From contig NZ_CP011114.1 of NCBI RefSeq assembly GCF_000993825.1, forward strand, positions 4,402,001 through 4,466,000: a stretch of 64,000 nucleotides of DNA, read 5' to 3'. The notes below the pieces were generated by a model. It searched no databases. It was not told the origin of the DNA and was given only the letters and a program-made list of their open reading frames with translations. This document shows, one piece after another, positions 15,855-24,761 of this stretch. The translations under genes and the position numbers were made by a program. Position 1 is the stretch's first letter; every line of letters starts with the position of its first letter. This stretch comes from Paenibacillus durus ATCC 35681. GTDB taxonomy: Bacteria; Bacillota; Bacilli; Paenibacillales; Paenibacillaceae.

Positions 15855-17930
15855 CTAGCTGGCTATCCCGGCTTGACTTCCCCCATCCGCCGAATCATTC
15901 CCGGGCTCCACCGGTTCTTCGTTAAGCTTATCGGCGGCAGCGGAATCATACAACTTGAAGCGGCTGACCAGATTTTGCAATTCGTCGGCCAGACGGCTGA
16001 GATCCGACGATGACGAAGCGATTTCCTCAACCGAGGCGAGCTGCTGCTGCGCTGCGGCCGAAATCGTCTCCGTGTTCGCGGAGGTTTCTTGGGAAATGAT
16101 GCGGAGAACTTCCATCGCCTGTTCCATACCGTCCGCTTCCTGTGACAGGGTGCGAACCCCTTTGCCCATCACTTCGATTTTTTCCGCCGCACCCTTGACC
16201 GCTCTGCGGATCCGCGAGAAGGAACGACCGGTCGTATCGACGGCCATAATTCCTTCAGAAACCTTCTCTTTGGCATTGTTCATCGTTTCTATAGCTATCT
16301 TCACTTCGCTGTGAATGGAAGAAATAACCTCCGAAATTTGACTGGCCGATTTCTCCGATTCCTCGGCCAGCTTGCGGACCTCCGCAGCGACGACTGCGAA
16401 GCCGCGGCCTTGCTCCCCGGCTCTTGCCGCCTCGATGGAAGCGTTAAGCGCCAGCAGGTTCGTCTGCCGGGCAATACCCGTAATGATGCCAACGATGCCT
16501 ACGATGCGGCCGCTGCGTTCATTCAGCTTGTCGATGACTGCTCCCAGTTCCTCAACCGTCTCGTGGATGGCATTGATTTTGTCGACGACCTGAATGACTG
16601 AATCGTTGCCCTCCGCCGCTGAGCGGGTAGTTTTATCCATCATCACCGTTACTTCATCCATATTGGCGGAAATGCTCTTTACCTCTGCGGTAGTCGCGAT
16701 CGTGCCTTCCATCCCTTGGTTTATACTCTTAACCTGCTGCTCGCTGCCGGAAGCTACTTCCTGAATCGCAATGGTCACATGCTCGATCGCCTGGGTCGTC
16801 TGCTCGGCACCGGCCGTCAGTTCGGCCGCCGAGGACGATACATTGTCGGTCATTTCCCGAACGCCAAGTATCATCTCCCTGAGACTTGCGACCATCGTTT
16901 TGAAGTTGGAGGCCAGTTGACCGATTTCGTCCTTTCCGAAGGAACCGATATCCTGGGACAAATCCCCCTTGCTGATCACTTCCGTCGCTTTGCTGAGTCT
17001 GCTCAGAGGCAAGAGCAAGGAACGTAGAATAAAGAAAATCGGAACCAGCCCAAGCAGCAGGGAGGCTAAAATGACAATAAGGGCAGTCGTACGGATACCA
17101 TCGGACGCGCCGGTAATTTCACTGGTGTTGATTGTGCCGGCGATTCTCCATCCGGTCAGCTTATTAACCATGTAGGTGAGGCTTTTCTTCCCTCCATTAA
17201 AGGCATATTCGAACGTGCCGGAATCCTTCTTGAACATTCTTGTTACAAAATCCCGGGAAGATACCTCGCCAAGAGGCTCCGTGGGATGCATCACGAACCT
17301 TTTGCCGCCGTCCATAATCATGATATAACCTTTCTTGCCGACCTTAAGATCGACCAGACCCGCGAGCTGCTTCAAATTCAATTGAAGAACAAATACACCG
17401 CTTCTATCTTTAAGCATAGAGGATAAGGAGACAACCGTCTCCTTATTTGTGTTAGTAAAAACCGGTGAGATCACTACACCCTTTCCTTTTTTGACGGCGC
17501 TCACATAAGCGTCCTCAAGGCGAGGGTCGTATCCGCTGGGCGGAGTGGTATCGGAGGCTTTTATAACTTGGCCCGTTTTTGTCGTTACGTATACCTCCAG
17601 CACATCGGGGTGTAACGCCGCGTATTCCTTCACTCTTTCTTTCAATTCGGCGTAACCTTCCTCGATCGTCTCGCTATTGGTCCCGATTGAGGAGATGGCA
17701 TCGATAAAATAATCTACGTCGTTTATTTTGGACTGAATATTCGAATTAATGATCTCATTGACAGCCTCGACGCTTTCCTGCGCATTAATGATAAGCTGAT
17801 CCGATACAGCGTTTCTGGCTGTCCAAAAAGTGATCGTTCCGATGATGATGCTTGGTACCATCAATACAATCAGATAAGTGGCAATTAATCTTGTGCGCAG
17901 AGTCAAGCCGGCCTTGACTTTCTTTGGCAT
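15855..17930 (-). CDS. Methyl-accepting chemotaxis protein with dCache-like sensor
   Basis: A 691-residue transmembrane chemoreceptor. Residues about 10-35 form the first membrane helix, followed by a long extracellular dCache-type domain (residues 40-280). A second helix ([21 protein letters not shown]), a HAMP segment and the signalling domain follow. Its hairpin tip reads [31 protein letters not shown] (given here only as the tip location near residue 480). It passes ligand state to CheA/CheW. The ATG at 17930 has GGGGGAAC; a TTG upstream has no site. Ligand unknown. Confidence 0.93.
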   Translation of the reverse strand: MPKKVKAGLTLRTRLIATYLIVLMVPSIIIGTITFWTARNAVSDQLIINAQESVEAVNEIINSNIQSKINDVDYFIDAISSIGTNSETIEEGYAELKERVKEYAALHPDVLEVYVTTKTGQVIKASDTTPPSGYDPRLEDAYVSAVKKGKGVVISPVFTNTNKETVVSLSSMLKDRSGVFVLQLNLKQLAGLVDLKVGKKGYIMIMDGGKRFVMHPTEPLGEVSSRDFVTRMFKKDSGTFEYAFNGGKKSLTYMVNKLTGWRIAGTINTSEITGASDGIRTTALIVILASLLLGLVPIFFILRSLLLPLSRLSKATEVISKGDLSQDIGSFGKDEIGQLASNFKTMVASLREMILGVREMTDNVSSSAAELTAGAEQTTQAIEHVTIAIQEVASGSEQQVKSINQGMEGTIATTAEVKSISANMDEVTVMMDKTTRSAAEGNDSVIQVVDKINAIHETVEELGAVIDKLNERSGRIVGIVGIITGIARQTNLLALNASIEAARAGEQGRGFAVVAAEVRKLAEESEKSASQISEVISSIHSEVKIAIETMNNAKEKVSEGIMAVDTTGRSFSRIRRAVKGAAEKIEVMGKGVRTLSQEADGMEQAMEVLRIISQETSANTETISAAAQQQLASVEEIASSSSDLSRLADELQNLVSRFKLYDSAAADKLNEEPVEPGNDSADGGSQAGIAS

Positions 17931-18071
17931 TTTGTCTGTTCCCCCATTCAACTGGATAAATTAGGCAGCAAAGAGTTGAGTAATATTATGATATATCGGC
18001 AATCATTAGCCATAATTCTACTGTTTCTCCGGGATTCCCTCATAAAAATATCCAGTTGATCCATAAACGGA

Positions 18072-18116
18072 CACAAATAGGGCTTCTCGGCCTGACAGAC
18101 CGGAAAGCCCTATTTA
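18072..18116 (-). terminator. Terminator-like hairpin after the Fur-family gene
   Basis: Stem AAATAGGGCTTTCCGG paired with CCGAGAAGCCCTATTT (minor mismatch). The U-tract is short, so its efficiency is uncertain. Confidence 0.6.
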
Positions 18117-18164
18117 AACTTTGCCCTGGCATTAGGGCGGACATTTAGCGGTTGGTTCATCGGT

Positions 18165-18569
18165 TCAGTTAATAGCCTTATTTCGGCAGGCAGAACAGAT
18201 GCCTCCAAAGACGACATGCGCATGTGCGATCGTATAACCGGTTTCTTTCGCAACGGCCTCCATCCAGGGCTCCGGCACATGACTCATCACTTCATCCACC
18301 GCTCCGCACCGCTCGCAGATAATATGCTGGTGGTCGTCCATTCTCGCATCGTAACGGCTGGCGGCCTCTCCCAGCTTCAGTTCTCGGATCAATTGTTTAT
18401 CCGCGAGATAGCGGAGCGAATTGTAGACTGTGCCATAGGCAAGATTATGCCCCTTCTCTACCAGACGGTTCATAACCTCCGCCGCGGTCGGATGGTCATG
18501 CGATTCGCGGACAATATCGTAGACGGCTTGGCGTTGGGAAGTCAGATTAAGATGTCTCACTTCGATCAT
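18165..18569 (-). CDS. Fur family regulator, PerR-like
   Basis: A 134-residue metal-dependent repressor. It has an N-terminal winged helix (SQRQAVYDIVRESHDHPTAAEV) and two CxxC zinc motifs (CERC and CSAC). The RYDARMDDHQHIICERCG segment places Asp and His where PerR binds its regulatory metal. That resembles the peroxide sensor PerR more than Fur or Zur, but distinguishing them needs alignment. I see no perfect PerR box in its upstream 225 bp. Confidence 0.85.
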   Translation of the reverse strand: MIEVRHLNLTSQRQAVYDIVRESHDHPTAAEVMNRLVEKGHNLAYGTVYNSLRYLADKQLIRELKLGEAASRYDARMDDHQHIICERCGAVDEVMSHVPEPWMEAVAKETGYTIAHAHVVFGGICSACRNKAIN

Positions 18570-18794
18570 CCTTACTTTATTTTTAGATCAAGTATAAATC
18601 GTTGGCGTATTCCGGTCAATATTCCGATCTCAAGCCCGAAAAAGACTTCCCGGTTGCTTGAGGACCGTAATTGTTGCTAAAAATTCGATTGTTTTCGACA
18701 ATTTTCCGCAACATTCTTCAGCATTTTTCAGATAAAATAAGCGAGAGCCGCAATTGGAAACGGCCACTTCATCCAAGGAGCTCCTGATACTGTC

Positions 18795-19913
18795 ATGATG
18801 ATAATAAAAATGATCAATAGCCTATTTGCCAACTTTTGCATACTTGTTACTTTCCTCTTCCTGTCAGGCATGTTGTCCAAAAAGTATACCGTCATCGGCC
18901 GCTCCAGCAGCAGGGCCTCCAGCATCGTCATCGGACTGCTCTTCGGATTGTTCGGCATGATTCTGATGGAGTATTCCTTTCCGGTCGGGCCGGGAATCTA
19001 TGCCAATCTCCGTCATTTAACAATTGTTATTGTATCCGCCTATATCGGCTGGCTCCCCGCCATAATTTGTGCGGCGGTCTTAGCCGTAAGCCGGGTACTT
19101 ATCTATGGCTTGGTCGATACTTCGGTATCGGCGTTCGTCTCCCTGGTGCTTATCGGTCTCTGCTGCAGCTGGATTTCCGTACTCCGCTGGTCGCGCATGC
19201 GCAAGGTAATGGCCGGAAATTTGATTAGTATGGCGATCTGCCTCGCAGGATTTATTTTCACTCTGAAAGACCTCAAAATCATTATGGAGTTCTTTCCGCT
19301 GCAGCTTGGCGTCACTCTTGCCGCCGGACTGGCCGTTTATTATGTAGCCGAATATATTCAACGTTCCAACGATCTGTATGCCCAGCTTGAAGTGCGGGCC
19401 GCTACGGACTATCTGACCAATCTCAATAATTTGCACCAGTTCCACCGCCATTTGGATACAGAGATGGCCCGGGCAGAACGGCATGGGGAAAGTCTGTCGC
19501 TGCTCCTTATCGATATCGACCATTTCAAGAATATTAACGACACCTACGGCCATCCGGCGGGAGACGCCGTTCTGAAGCAGTTGGCCCGCCGTCTCTGTAA
19601 TCATTCCCGGTCTTACGATATCGTATCCCGCAACGGCGGTGAAGAGTTTACGATCCTGCTCCCCGACTGCCCACTCTATCAGGCGCAAAAGGCCGGAGAA
19701 CGCATCCGGTCCGCCGTGGAGAATGACCGTTTCTTGCTGCCTTCGGGCATTAAAATCCATCTCACCGTATCCATCGGGGCCGCATCCTATCCGGAAAATA
19801 TACAGGATGCGGACGGCGACCTGCTTAGCCAATACGCAGACAAAGCACTCTATGCAGCCAAGAACTCGGGGAGAAACAAGGTTTGTGCCGCCGACACATA
19901 CTTTGAAGGCTGA
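18795..19913 (+). CDS. Membrane diguanylate cyclase (5TM-GGDEF)
   Basis: A 372-residue enzyme that makes cyclic di-GMP. The first ~185 residues hold about five to six membrane helices of the 5TMR-LYT type (GILYANLRHL-like motif GIYANLRHLTIVI). A GGDEF domain follows with the intact active site RNGGEEF. The feedback I-site RSYD lies five residues before it, so product inhibition is expected. The start ATG has AAGGAG about a dozen bases upstream. It is one of three c-di-GMP enzymes in the window, and so possibly feeds the riboswitch at 49 kb. Confidence 0.92.
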   Translation: MMIIKMINSLFANFCILVTFLFLSGMLSKKYTVIGRSSSRASSIVIGLLFGLFGMILMEYSFPVGPGIYANLRHLTIVIVSAYIGWLPAIICAAVLAVSRVLIYGLVDTSVSAFVSLVLIGLCCSWISVLRWSRMRKVMAGNLISMAICLAGFIFTLKDLKIIMEFFPLQLGVTLAAGLAVYYVAEYIQRSNDLYAQLEVRAATDYLTNLNNLHQFHRHLDTEMARAERHGESLSLLLIDIDHFKNINDTYGHPAGDAVLKQLARRLCNHSRSYDIVSRNGGEEFTILLPDCPLYQAQKAGERIRSAVENDRFLLPSGIKIHLTVSIGAASYPENIQDADGDLLSQYADKALYAAKNSGRNKVCAADTYFEG

Positions 19914-20062
19914 GGAAAGCGCCATTTGATGATTTGCATGACCTCCTACCGTCGCAGCTGCCGGGCCGATTTCTGCATGAATGCGCTCCGCAGCGAAGTT
20001 TCTTTTACCTATTTAGTGGTAATAACTGAAACGACGACTGTATAATTAGGGAGGAATACGTG

Positions 20063-21610
20063 ATGGACCCAGAAAATAAATGGCCAGAAAATCTGCCCAA
20101 GCTTCCGGAGTCGCTATGGAGAGGAACGACGGAGCTGCCCTCTTTTCCCCGGCTCACCGAGGACCATGCCACCGACATCGCCGTAGTAGGCGGCGGCATA
20201 ACAGGTATTACCACGGCTTATCTGCTGGCGGACGCCGACTACAAGGTCACGCTGCTGGAAGGAAGCGAGCTGCTCACCGGCACAACGGGCTTCACAACCG
20301 CCAAGATTACGGCGCAGCATGGCCTGATCTACAGCGATCTGACGAAGAGCTTTGGCGAGGACAAGGCCATAGCCTATTTCCGCTCCAACAGCGAGAGCCT
20401 GGAATGGATCGTCGAGACGGCGGAGAAGCTCGGCATATCCTGCGGCTTGGAACGCGAGGATGCTTATGTGTACGGCTACCCGGACGACAAGAAGACGTTG
20501 AATCAGTTGGAGGCCGAATTTGAGGCTTACCGCAAGCTGGGACTGCCGGGGGAATGGGTGGATGATGTATCGCTACCTATGCGTATTGGAGGCGGAATCA
20601 AGCTTCCGGGACAGGCCCGCTTCCATCCTCTTGCGTATCTAAAGGGGCTGCTTGAGGCTTTTCTGGACAAGGGCGGGATCGTCTATGAGCACACCACGAT
20701 CAGCAGAGACGTGGAGAATGAGGAGGGCCTGACGCTCTTTACCGAACGGGGACAGCACCGCATCAAGTGCCGCCACGCGGTATCGGCCTCCCACTATCCC
20801 TTCTATGACGGGGGAGAGATGTATTTTGCGCGCCTGCATGCGGACCGCGCGTACTGTCTGGCTTTCGAGCCCGAAACCGGCTACGAAGGTGGTATGTACT
20901 TAAGTGTCGGCCAGCCCCGGCGGTCCCTTCGCGCGGTTGAGTGGGAAGGCAAACGGCTGGTCATTGCCGCCGGCGAGAGCCATAAGGGGGGACAGAGCGG
21001 CTGTACGATCAAGCATTATGAGAATCTGGAGGTCTTCGCCAGAGAGCTGCTGGGCATCCGCCGAATTCCATACCGCTGGTCCACACAGGATCTGATTACG
21101 GTCGACCAGGTCCCTTACATCGGCAAAATGTCGAAGGACAAGGAAATTTATGTCGCCACCGGCTTTGCCAAATGGGGAATGACGAGCGGCACGCTGGCGG
21201 CGCGGATGATTGCCGATCAGATTCAGCGTAAAAGCAGTCCCTATACGGAGCTTTACGATCCGTCCCGGTTGAATCCAAATCCGGGAATCAAGAATCTTCT
21301 AGTGCAGAACGCCAATGTCGTCAATGAGCTTATCACGGGCAAGCTGGAGTTCACGTTTAAGAAGATTGACGATCTGGGACTGGACGAAGGCGGAGTCGTC
21401 CGCCATGATGGAAAGCGGGTCGGAGCGTACAGGGACTCCGAAGGCGGGGTTCATCTCGTAGACAGAACCTGCACGCATATGGGCTGCGAATGTCAATGGA
21501 ACGAGAGCGAACGCTCCTGGGACTGCCCGTGCCACGGCTCCCGTTACTCCTATGACGGTGAAGTAATCGAAGGACCGGCGACCCTGCCGCTGGACAAACC
21601 GGACCTCTGA
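20063..21610 (+). CDS. FAD-dependent oxidoreductase with C-terminal Rieske domain
   Basis: A 515-residue fusion of a DAO/GlpD-type FAD oxidoreductase and a Rieske 2Fe-2S domain. The FAD motif is AVVGGGITGITTAYLLADADYKV around residue 35. The Rieske ligands are in CTHMGCE and CPCHGS near residues 470-490, complete as CxH...CxxH. The domain pair is typical of Bacillus YhfW. The electron acceptor and substrate are unknown. GGGAGG precedes; the ATG is preferred to the adjacent GTG. An SDR and a heme-degrading-type monooxygenase follow on the same strand. Confidence 0.9.
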   Translation: MDPENKWPENLPKLPESLWRGTTELPSFPRLTEDHATDIAVVGGGITGITTAYLLADADYKVTLLEGSELLTGTTGFTTAKITAQHGLIYSDLTKSFGEDKAIAYFRSNSESLEWIVETAEKLGISCGLEREDAYVYGYPDDKKTLNQLEAEFEAYRKLGLPGEWVDDVSLPMRIGGGIKLPGQARFHPLAYLKGLLEAFLDKGGIVYEHTTISRDVENEEGLTLFTERGQHRIKCRHAVSASHYPFYDGGEMYFARLHADRAYCLAFEPETGYEGGMYLSVGQPRRSLRAVEWEGKRLVIAAGESHKGGQSGCTIKHYENLEVFARELLGIRRIPYRWSTQDLITVDQVPYIGKMSKDKEIYVATGFAKWGMTSGTLAARMIADQIQRKSSPYTELYDPSRLNPNPGIKNLLVQNANVVNELITGKLEFTFKKIDDLGLDEGGVVRHDGKRVGAYRDSEGGVHLVDRTCTHMGCECQWNESERSWDCPCHGSRYSYDGEVIEGPATLPLDKPDL

Positions 21611-21684
21611 TGTTTATTGGACACCCCGGTTAACCGGGACAGAGACAAGAAACTTATTAGAGTTAAAGGAGAGGAAGAAAACAG

Positions 21685-22404
21685 ATGGAACTTAGAGGAA
21701 AAACCGCAGTCATTACCGGCGCCGGCAAAGGCATCGGCAAAGCCCTGGCGCTGACGCTTGCCAAAGAAGGCGCCAATCTGGGATTGATCTCCCGGACCGC
21801 CGCCGATTTGGAGGCTCTGAAAGCCGCCATCGCCGAAGCATACGATGTGAAAGTGAGCATCGCCGTCGCCGATGTATCGGTCCGTGAAGAGGCAGAGCGC
21901 GCGGTGGCCGCCATTCAGAACGATCTTGGCACGTTTGATGTCCTGATCAACAACGCCGGCGTCGCCAACTTCGGCACGCTGGTAGACATGGACCCGGAAG
22001 AGTGGAAGCGTCACATCGACATCAATCTGTTCGGCGTCTACTACGTTACCCGCGCCGCGCTGCCTTCCATGATCGAGAAGAAAGCAGGCAGCATCATCAA
22101 CATCTCGTCCACGGCGGGAGAGCGCGGCTTCGCCACCGGCTCCGCCTACTGCGCGTCCAAATTCGCGCTGATGGGCATGACCGAGGCGCTCTTCCAAGAG
22201 GTGCGCAAGTTCAACATCCGTGTTACCGCGCTGACGCCAAGCACGGTCAATACCCCTCTAGCGGTGAATGCCGGTCTGCCGATCGGCGACGAGGACCGGA
22301 TGATGCAGCCCGAAGATGTCGCCGAGCTTGCGCTGACGGCGCTGAAGCTGCCGGACCGCGTATTCATCAAGACGGCGGGCATCTGGACAACCAATCCGCA
22401 ATAA
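21685..22404 (+). CDS. SDR family, 3-ketoacyl-ACP reductase-like
   Basis: A 239-residue short-chain dehydrogenase/reductase. It shows the cofactor motif TGAGKGIGKA at residues 11-20, NNAG near 91, the catalytic Ser in NISST and the YCASK motif (Tyr, Lys). It resembles FabG-type reductases acting on ketoacyl or other carbonyl substrates with NADPH. AAAGGAGAGG precedes the ATG. It sits 74 bp after the Rieske oxidoreductase and 49 bp before the next gene, so an operon is plausible. Confidence 0.9.
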   Translation: MELRGKTAVITGAGKGIGKALALTLAKEGANLGLISRTAADLEALKAAIAEAYDVKVSIAVADVSVREEAERAVAAIQNDLGTFDVLINNAGVANFGTLVDMDPEEWKRHIDINLFGVYYVTRAALPSMIEKKAGSIINISSTAGERGFATGSAYCASKFALMGMTEALFQEVRKFNIRVTALTPSTVNTPLAVNAGLPIGDEDRMMQPEDVAELALTALKLPDRVFIKTAGIWTTNPQ

Positions 22405-22453
22405 GCTCTTGCCTTAAGGCCCTTCATCCATTCTTAACGGGAGGTTTGAAGCT

Positions 22454-22765
22454 ATGCTCGTAGTTACGAATACGATTAAGGTCAAGGAAGGCGCCGGAAC
22501 AGCGCTGGCCCAGCGGTTCACCTACGCCGGCGGCGTGCAGGATATGCCGGGCTTTGTCCGCATGGAGGTATGGCATGGCAGCGCCAAAGAGGGCGTGGAA
22601 GAACTGAAAATCTGTACGGTGTGGGAGAATGAGGAAGCATTCAAAGGCTGGACATCCAGCGAAGCCTTCCGGCAGTCCCACCGGGGCGCAGGCGGCCACG
22701 AGTCTATTCTCGGCGCTTCGCTCGACAAATACGAGTTGCTGTTCAGCCGCACTCCCGGCCAGTAA
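22454..22765 (+). CDS. Antibiotic biosynthesis monooxygenase family, IsdG/HmoA-like
   Basis: A 103-residue ferredoxin-like (ABM) protein. The heme-degradation triad of IsdG-type enzymes is in place: N6 (VTNTIKV), W66 (KGWTSS) and H76 (RQSHRG). The spacing is one residue less than in Staphylococcus IsdG numbering. It likely releases iron from heme, as Bacillus HmoA does. GGGAGG lies upstream of the ATG. It closes a three-gene plus-strand run with a strong terminator after it. An alternative is an ABM protein of unknown role. Confidence 0.82.
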   Translation: MLVVTNTIKVKEGAGTALAQRFTYAGGVQDMPGFVRMEVWHGSAKEGVEELKICTVWENEEAFKGWTSSEAFRQSHRGAGGHESILGASLDKYELLFSRTPGQ

Positions 22766-22790
22766 GCCGGGGCAGCTAAGGCCCGGCAAA

Positions 22791-22852
22791 AATAAACAAG
22801 CGCAGAACCGCTTTCCCTGACAGGGATGAGCGTTTCTGCGCTTGTTTTTTTA
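22791..22852. terminator. Bidirectional terminator between convergent genes
   Basis: A 13-bp stem AACAAGCGCAGAA/TTCTGCGCTTGTT with T runs on both strands, between the converging monooxygenase and ABC genes. Confidence 0.9.
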
Positions 22853-22859
22853 TGAACGC

Positions 22860-24761
22860 TTAAACAGCATCCGACAGCTCGCCGTCCGAGAACTGGCTGT
22901 TATACAGATCGGCGTAGAATCCGCCTTGCGCCAGCAGCTCTTCGTGTGAACCCTGCTCGATGACGGTGCCGTGGTTCATCACGAGAATCAAATCGGCGTC
23001 GCGGATAGTCGATAGGCGGTGGGCAATAACAAAGCTGGTTCTGCCCCGCATCAGTGTGTTCATCGCCGTTTGAATTTGCACCTCCGTCCGGGTGTCGACG
23101 CTGCTTGTAGCTTCGTCCAGAATCAGGATCGACGGGTCTGCCAGAATGGCGCGGGCAATAGTCAGTAGCTGTTTTTGCCCCTGCGAAATATTGGAGGCCT
23201 CTTCATTCAGCACGGTGTCATAGCCCATCGGCAGCGTGCGGATGAAATGGTCGGCATGCGCCGCCTTGGCCGCCCGCACCACATCCGCCTCGGTCGCGCC
23301 TTCGCGTCCGTACGCAATATTGTCGCGGATCGTACCGTTGAAGAGCCACGTATCCTGCAGCACCATGCCGAACCGGGCGCGGAGCTCGCTGCGCTTCATG
23401 TCCGTAATATCCACTCCGTCGATCAGGATCTGGCCGCCGTTCAGCTCGTAGAACCGCATCAGCAGGTTGATGAGCGTCGTCTTGCCCGCTCCGGTTGGCC
23501 CTACAATCGCGATAGTCTGTCCCGGCTTAACCTTAATGTTCATATCTTCGATCAGTATGGCGTCTTCCTTGTAGCCGAATTTCACATGGCGGAACTCAAC
23601 CGCTCCCTCTTCAGGCCCAGTCTTCCCGGCCATGACTGCTGACGTTTCGGGGACTTCCTCTTCCTCGTCCAGCAGTTCAAATACGCGTTCCGCGGAAGCG
23701 ATAGTGGACTGAATAATATTGGCGATGTTGGCCGTTTGAGTAATCGGCATCATGAACTGGCGCGAATATTGGATGAACGCCTGGATGTCGCCGACCTCGA
23801 TCATTTTTTTGGTGACAAAAATCCCGCCGACCACACAGACCAGCACATAGCCCAGGTTGCCGATGAACATCATCAGCGGCATAATGATGCCGGACATAAA
23901 CTGCGCGCGCCAGCCGGAATCGTAAAGCTGCTCATTGATCTGGTCAAATTCCTTGAGCGATTCCCGCTCCTGTCCGAACGCCTTCACGATCCGGTGACCC
24001 GTGTACATCTCCTCGACATGGCCATTCAGCTGGCCGAGCGATTTCTGCTGTCCGACGAAGTACGTTTGGGAACGCTTGGTGATGCCCACAATCGCCACAA
24101 AGCTGAGCGGCAGCGTAATGATCGTGATGAGCGTCAGCCACGGGCTGATGGTCAGCATCATGACAATGACGCCGATAATCGTAATAATCGATGTTATAAG
24201 CTGAGTCAAGCTCTGCTGCAGCGTCGTGCTGATATTGTCGACGTCGTTGGTTGCGCGGCTTAAGATTTCCCCATGCGTCCGGGAGTCGAAATATTTCAGC
24301 GGTAGCCGTTCCAGCTTGCTGTTGATCTCTTCACGCATGTTGAATACGATGCTCTGCGCCACGCCGGCCATAACATACTGCTGCACGTAGCCGAAGATGG
24401 CGCTCAGCAGATACAAACCGGCCAAAATAAGCAAAATTTCATTAATATAGCCAAAATCAATGCTTGCTCCCGGCACACCCTTCATTCTGCCAAAGACACC
24501 TTCGAACAGCTTCGTTGTCGCCTTGCCCATAAGCTTCGGGCTCAAGATGCTGAATACCGTACTTAGGATGGCCGTAATCAGCACAACCAGCAACAGCATT
24601 TGCTTCGGGCGCAGATACCCGGCCAGCCGCCGCAGCGTTTTTTTGAAATCCTTGGCTTTTTCCGGCGGCAGCATCATGCCGCCGCCTCCGAACCCTCCAG
24701 GTCCTCCTCTCCGTGCCGGCGGCTGGGCGGGACGCTTATATTCCTGTTGGTTGTCACTCAT
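22860..24761 (-). CDS. ABC exporter half-transporter, canonical ATP site subunit
   Basis: A 633-residue fused TMD-NBD multidrug/peptide-type exporter. Six membrane helices occupy residues about 45-340. The NBD shows Walker A GPTGAGKTT, a Q-loop, the signature ISQGQ and Walker B ILDEATSSVD with the catalytic Glu. The N-terminus is Pro/Gly-rich. Its ATG overlaps the stop of the upstream half-transporter by four bases (ATGA), so the two are translated together and form a heterodimer. The drug or lipid exported is unknown. Confidence 0.92.
   Translation of the reverse strand: MSDNQQEYKRPAQPPARRGGPGGFGGGGMMLPPEKAKDFKKTLRRLAGYLRPKQMLLLVVLITAILSTVFSILSPKLMGKATTKLFEGVFGRMKGVPGASIDFGYINEILLILAGLYLLSAIFGYVQQYVMAGVAQSIVFNMREEINSKLERLPLKYFDSRTHGEILSRATNDVDNISTTLQQSLTQLITSIITIIGVIVMMLTISPWLTLITIITLPLSFVAIVGITKRSQTYFVGQQKSLGQLNGHVEEMYTGHRIVKAFGQERESLKEFDQINEQLYDSGWRAQFMSGIIMPLMMFIGNLGYVLVCVVGGIFVTKKMIEVGDIQAFIQYSRQFMMPITQTANIANIIQSTIASAERVFELLDEEEEVPETSAVMAGKTGPEEGAVEFRHVKFGYKEDAILIEDMNIKVKPGQTIAIVGPTGAGKTTLINLLMRFYELNGGQILIDGVDITDMKRSELRARFGMVLQDTWLFNGTIRDNIAYGREGATEADVVRAAKAAHADHFIRTLPMGYDTVLNEEASNISQGQKQLLTIARAILADPSILILDEATSSVDTRTEVQIQTAMNTLMRGRTSFVIAHRLSTIRDADLILVMNHGTVIEQGSHEELLAQGGFYADLYNSQFSDGELSDAV

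Noticed and set aside
19080..19925. 281-codon minus-strand open frame
   Set aside because: Antisense to the diguanylate cyclase with its intact GGEEF motif.
20041..20046. Perfect TATAAT before the Rieske oxidoreductase gene
   Set aside because: It would start transcription inside the ribosome site, and no -35 is visible at the right distance.
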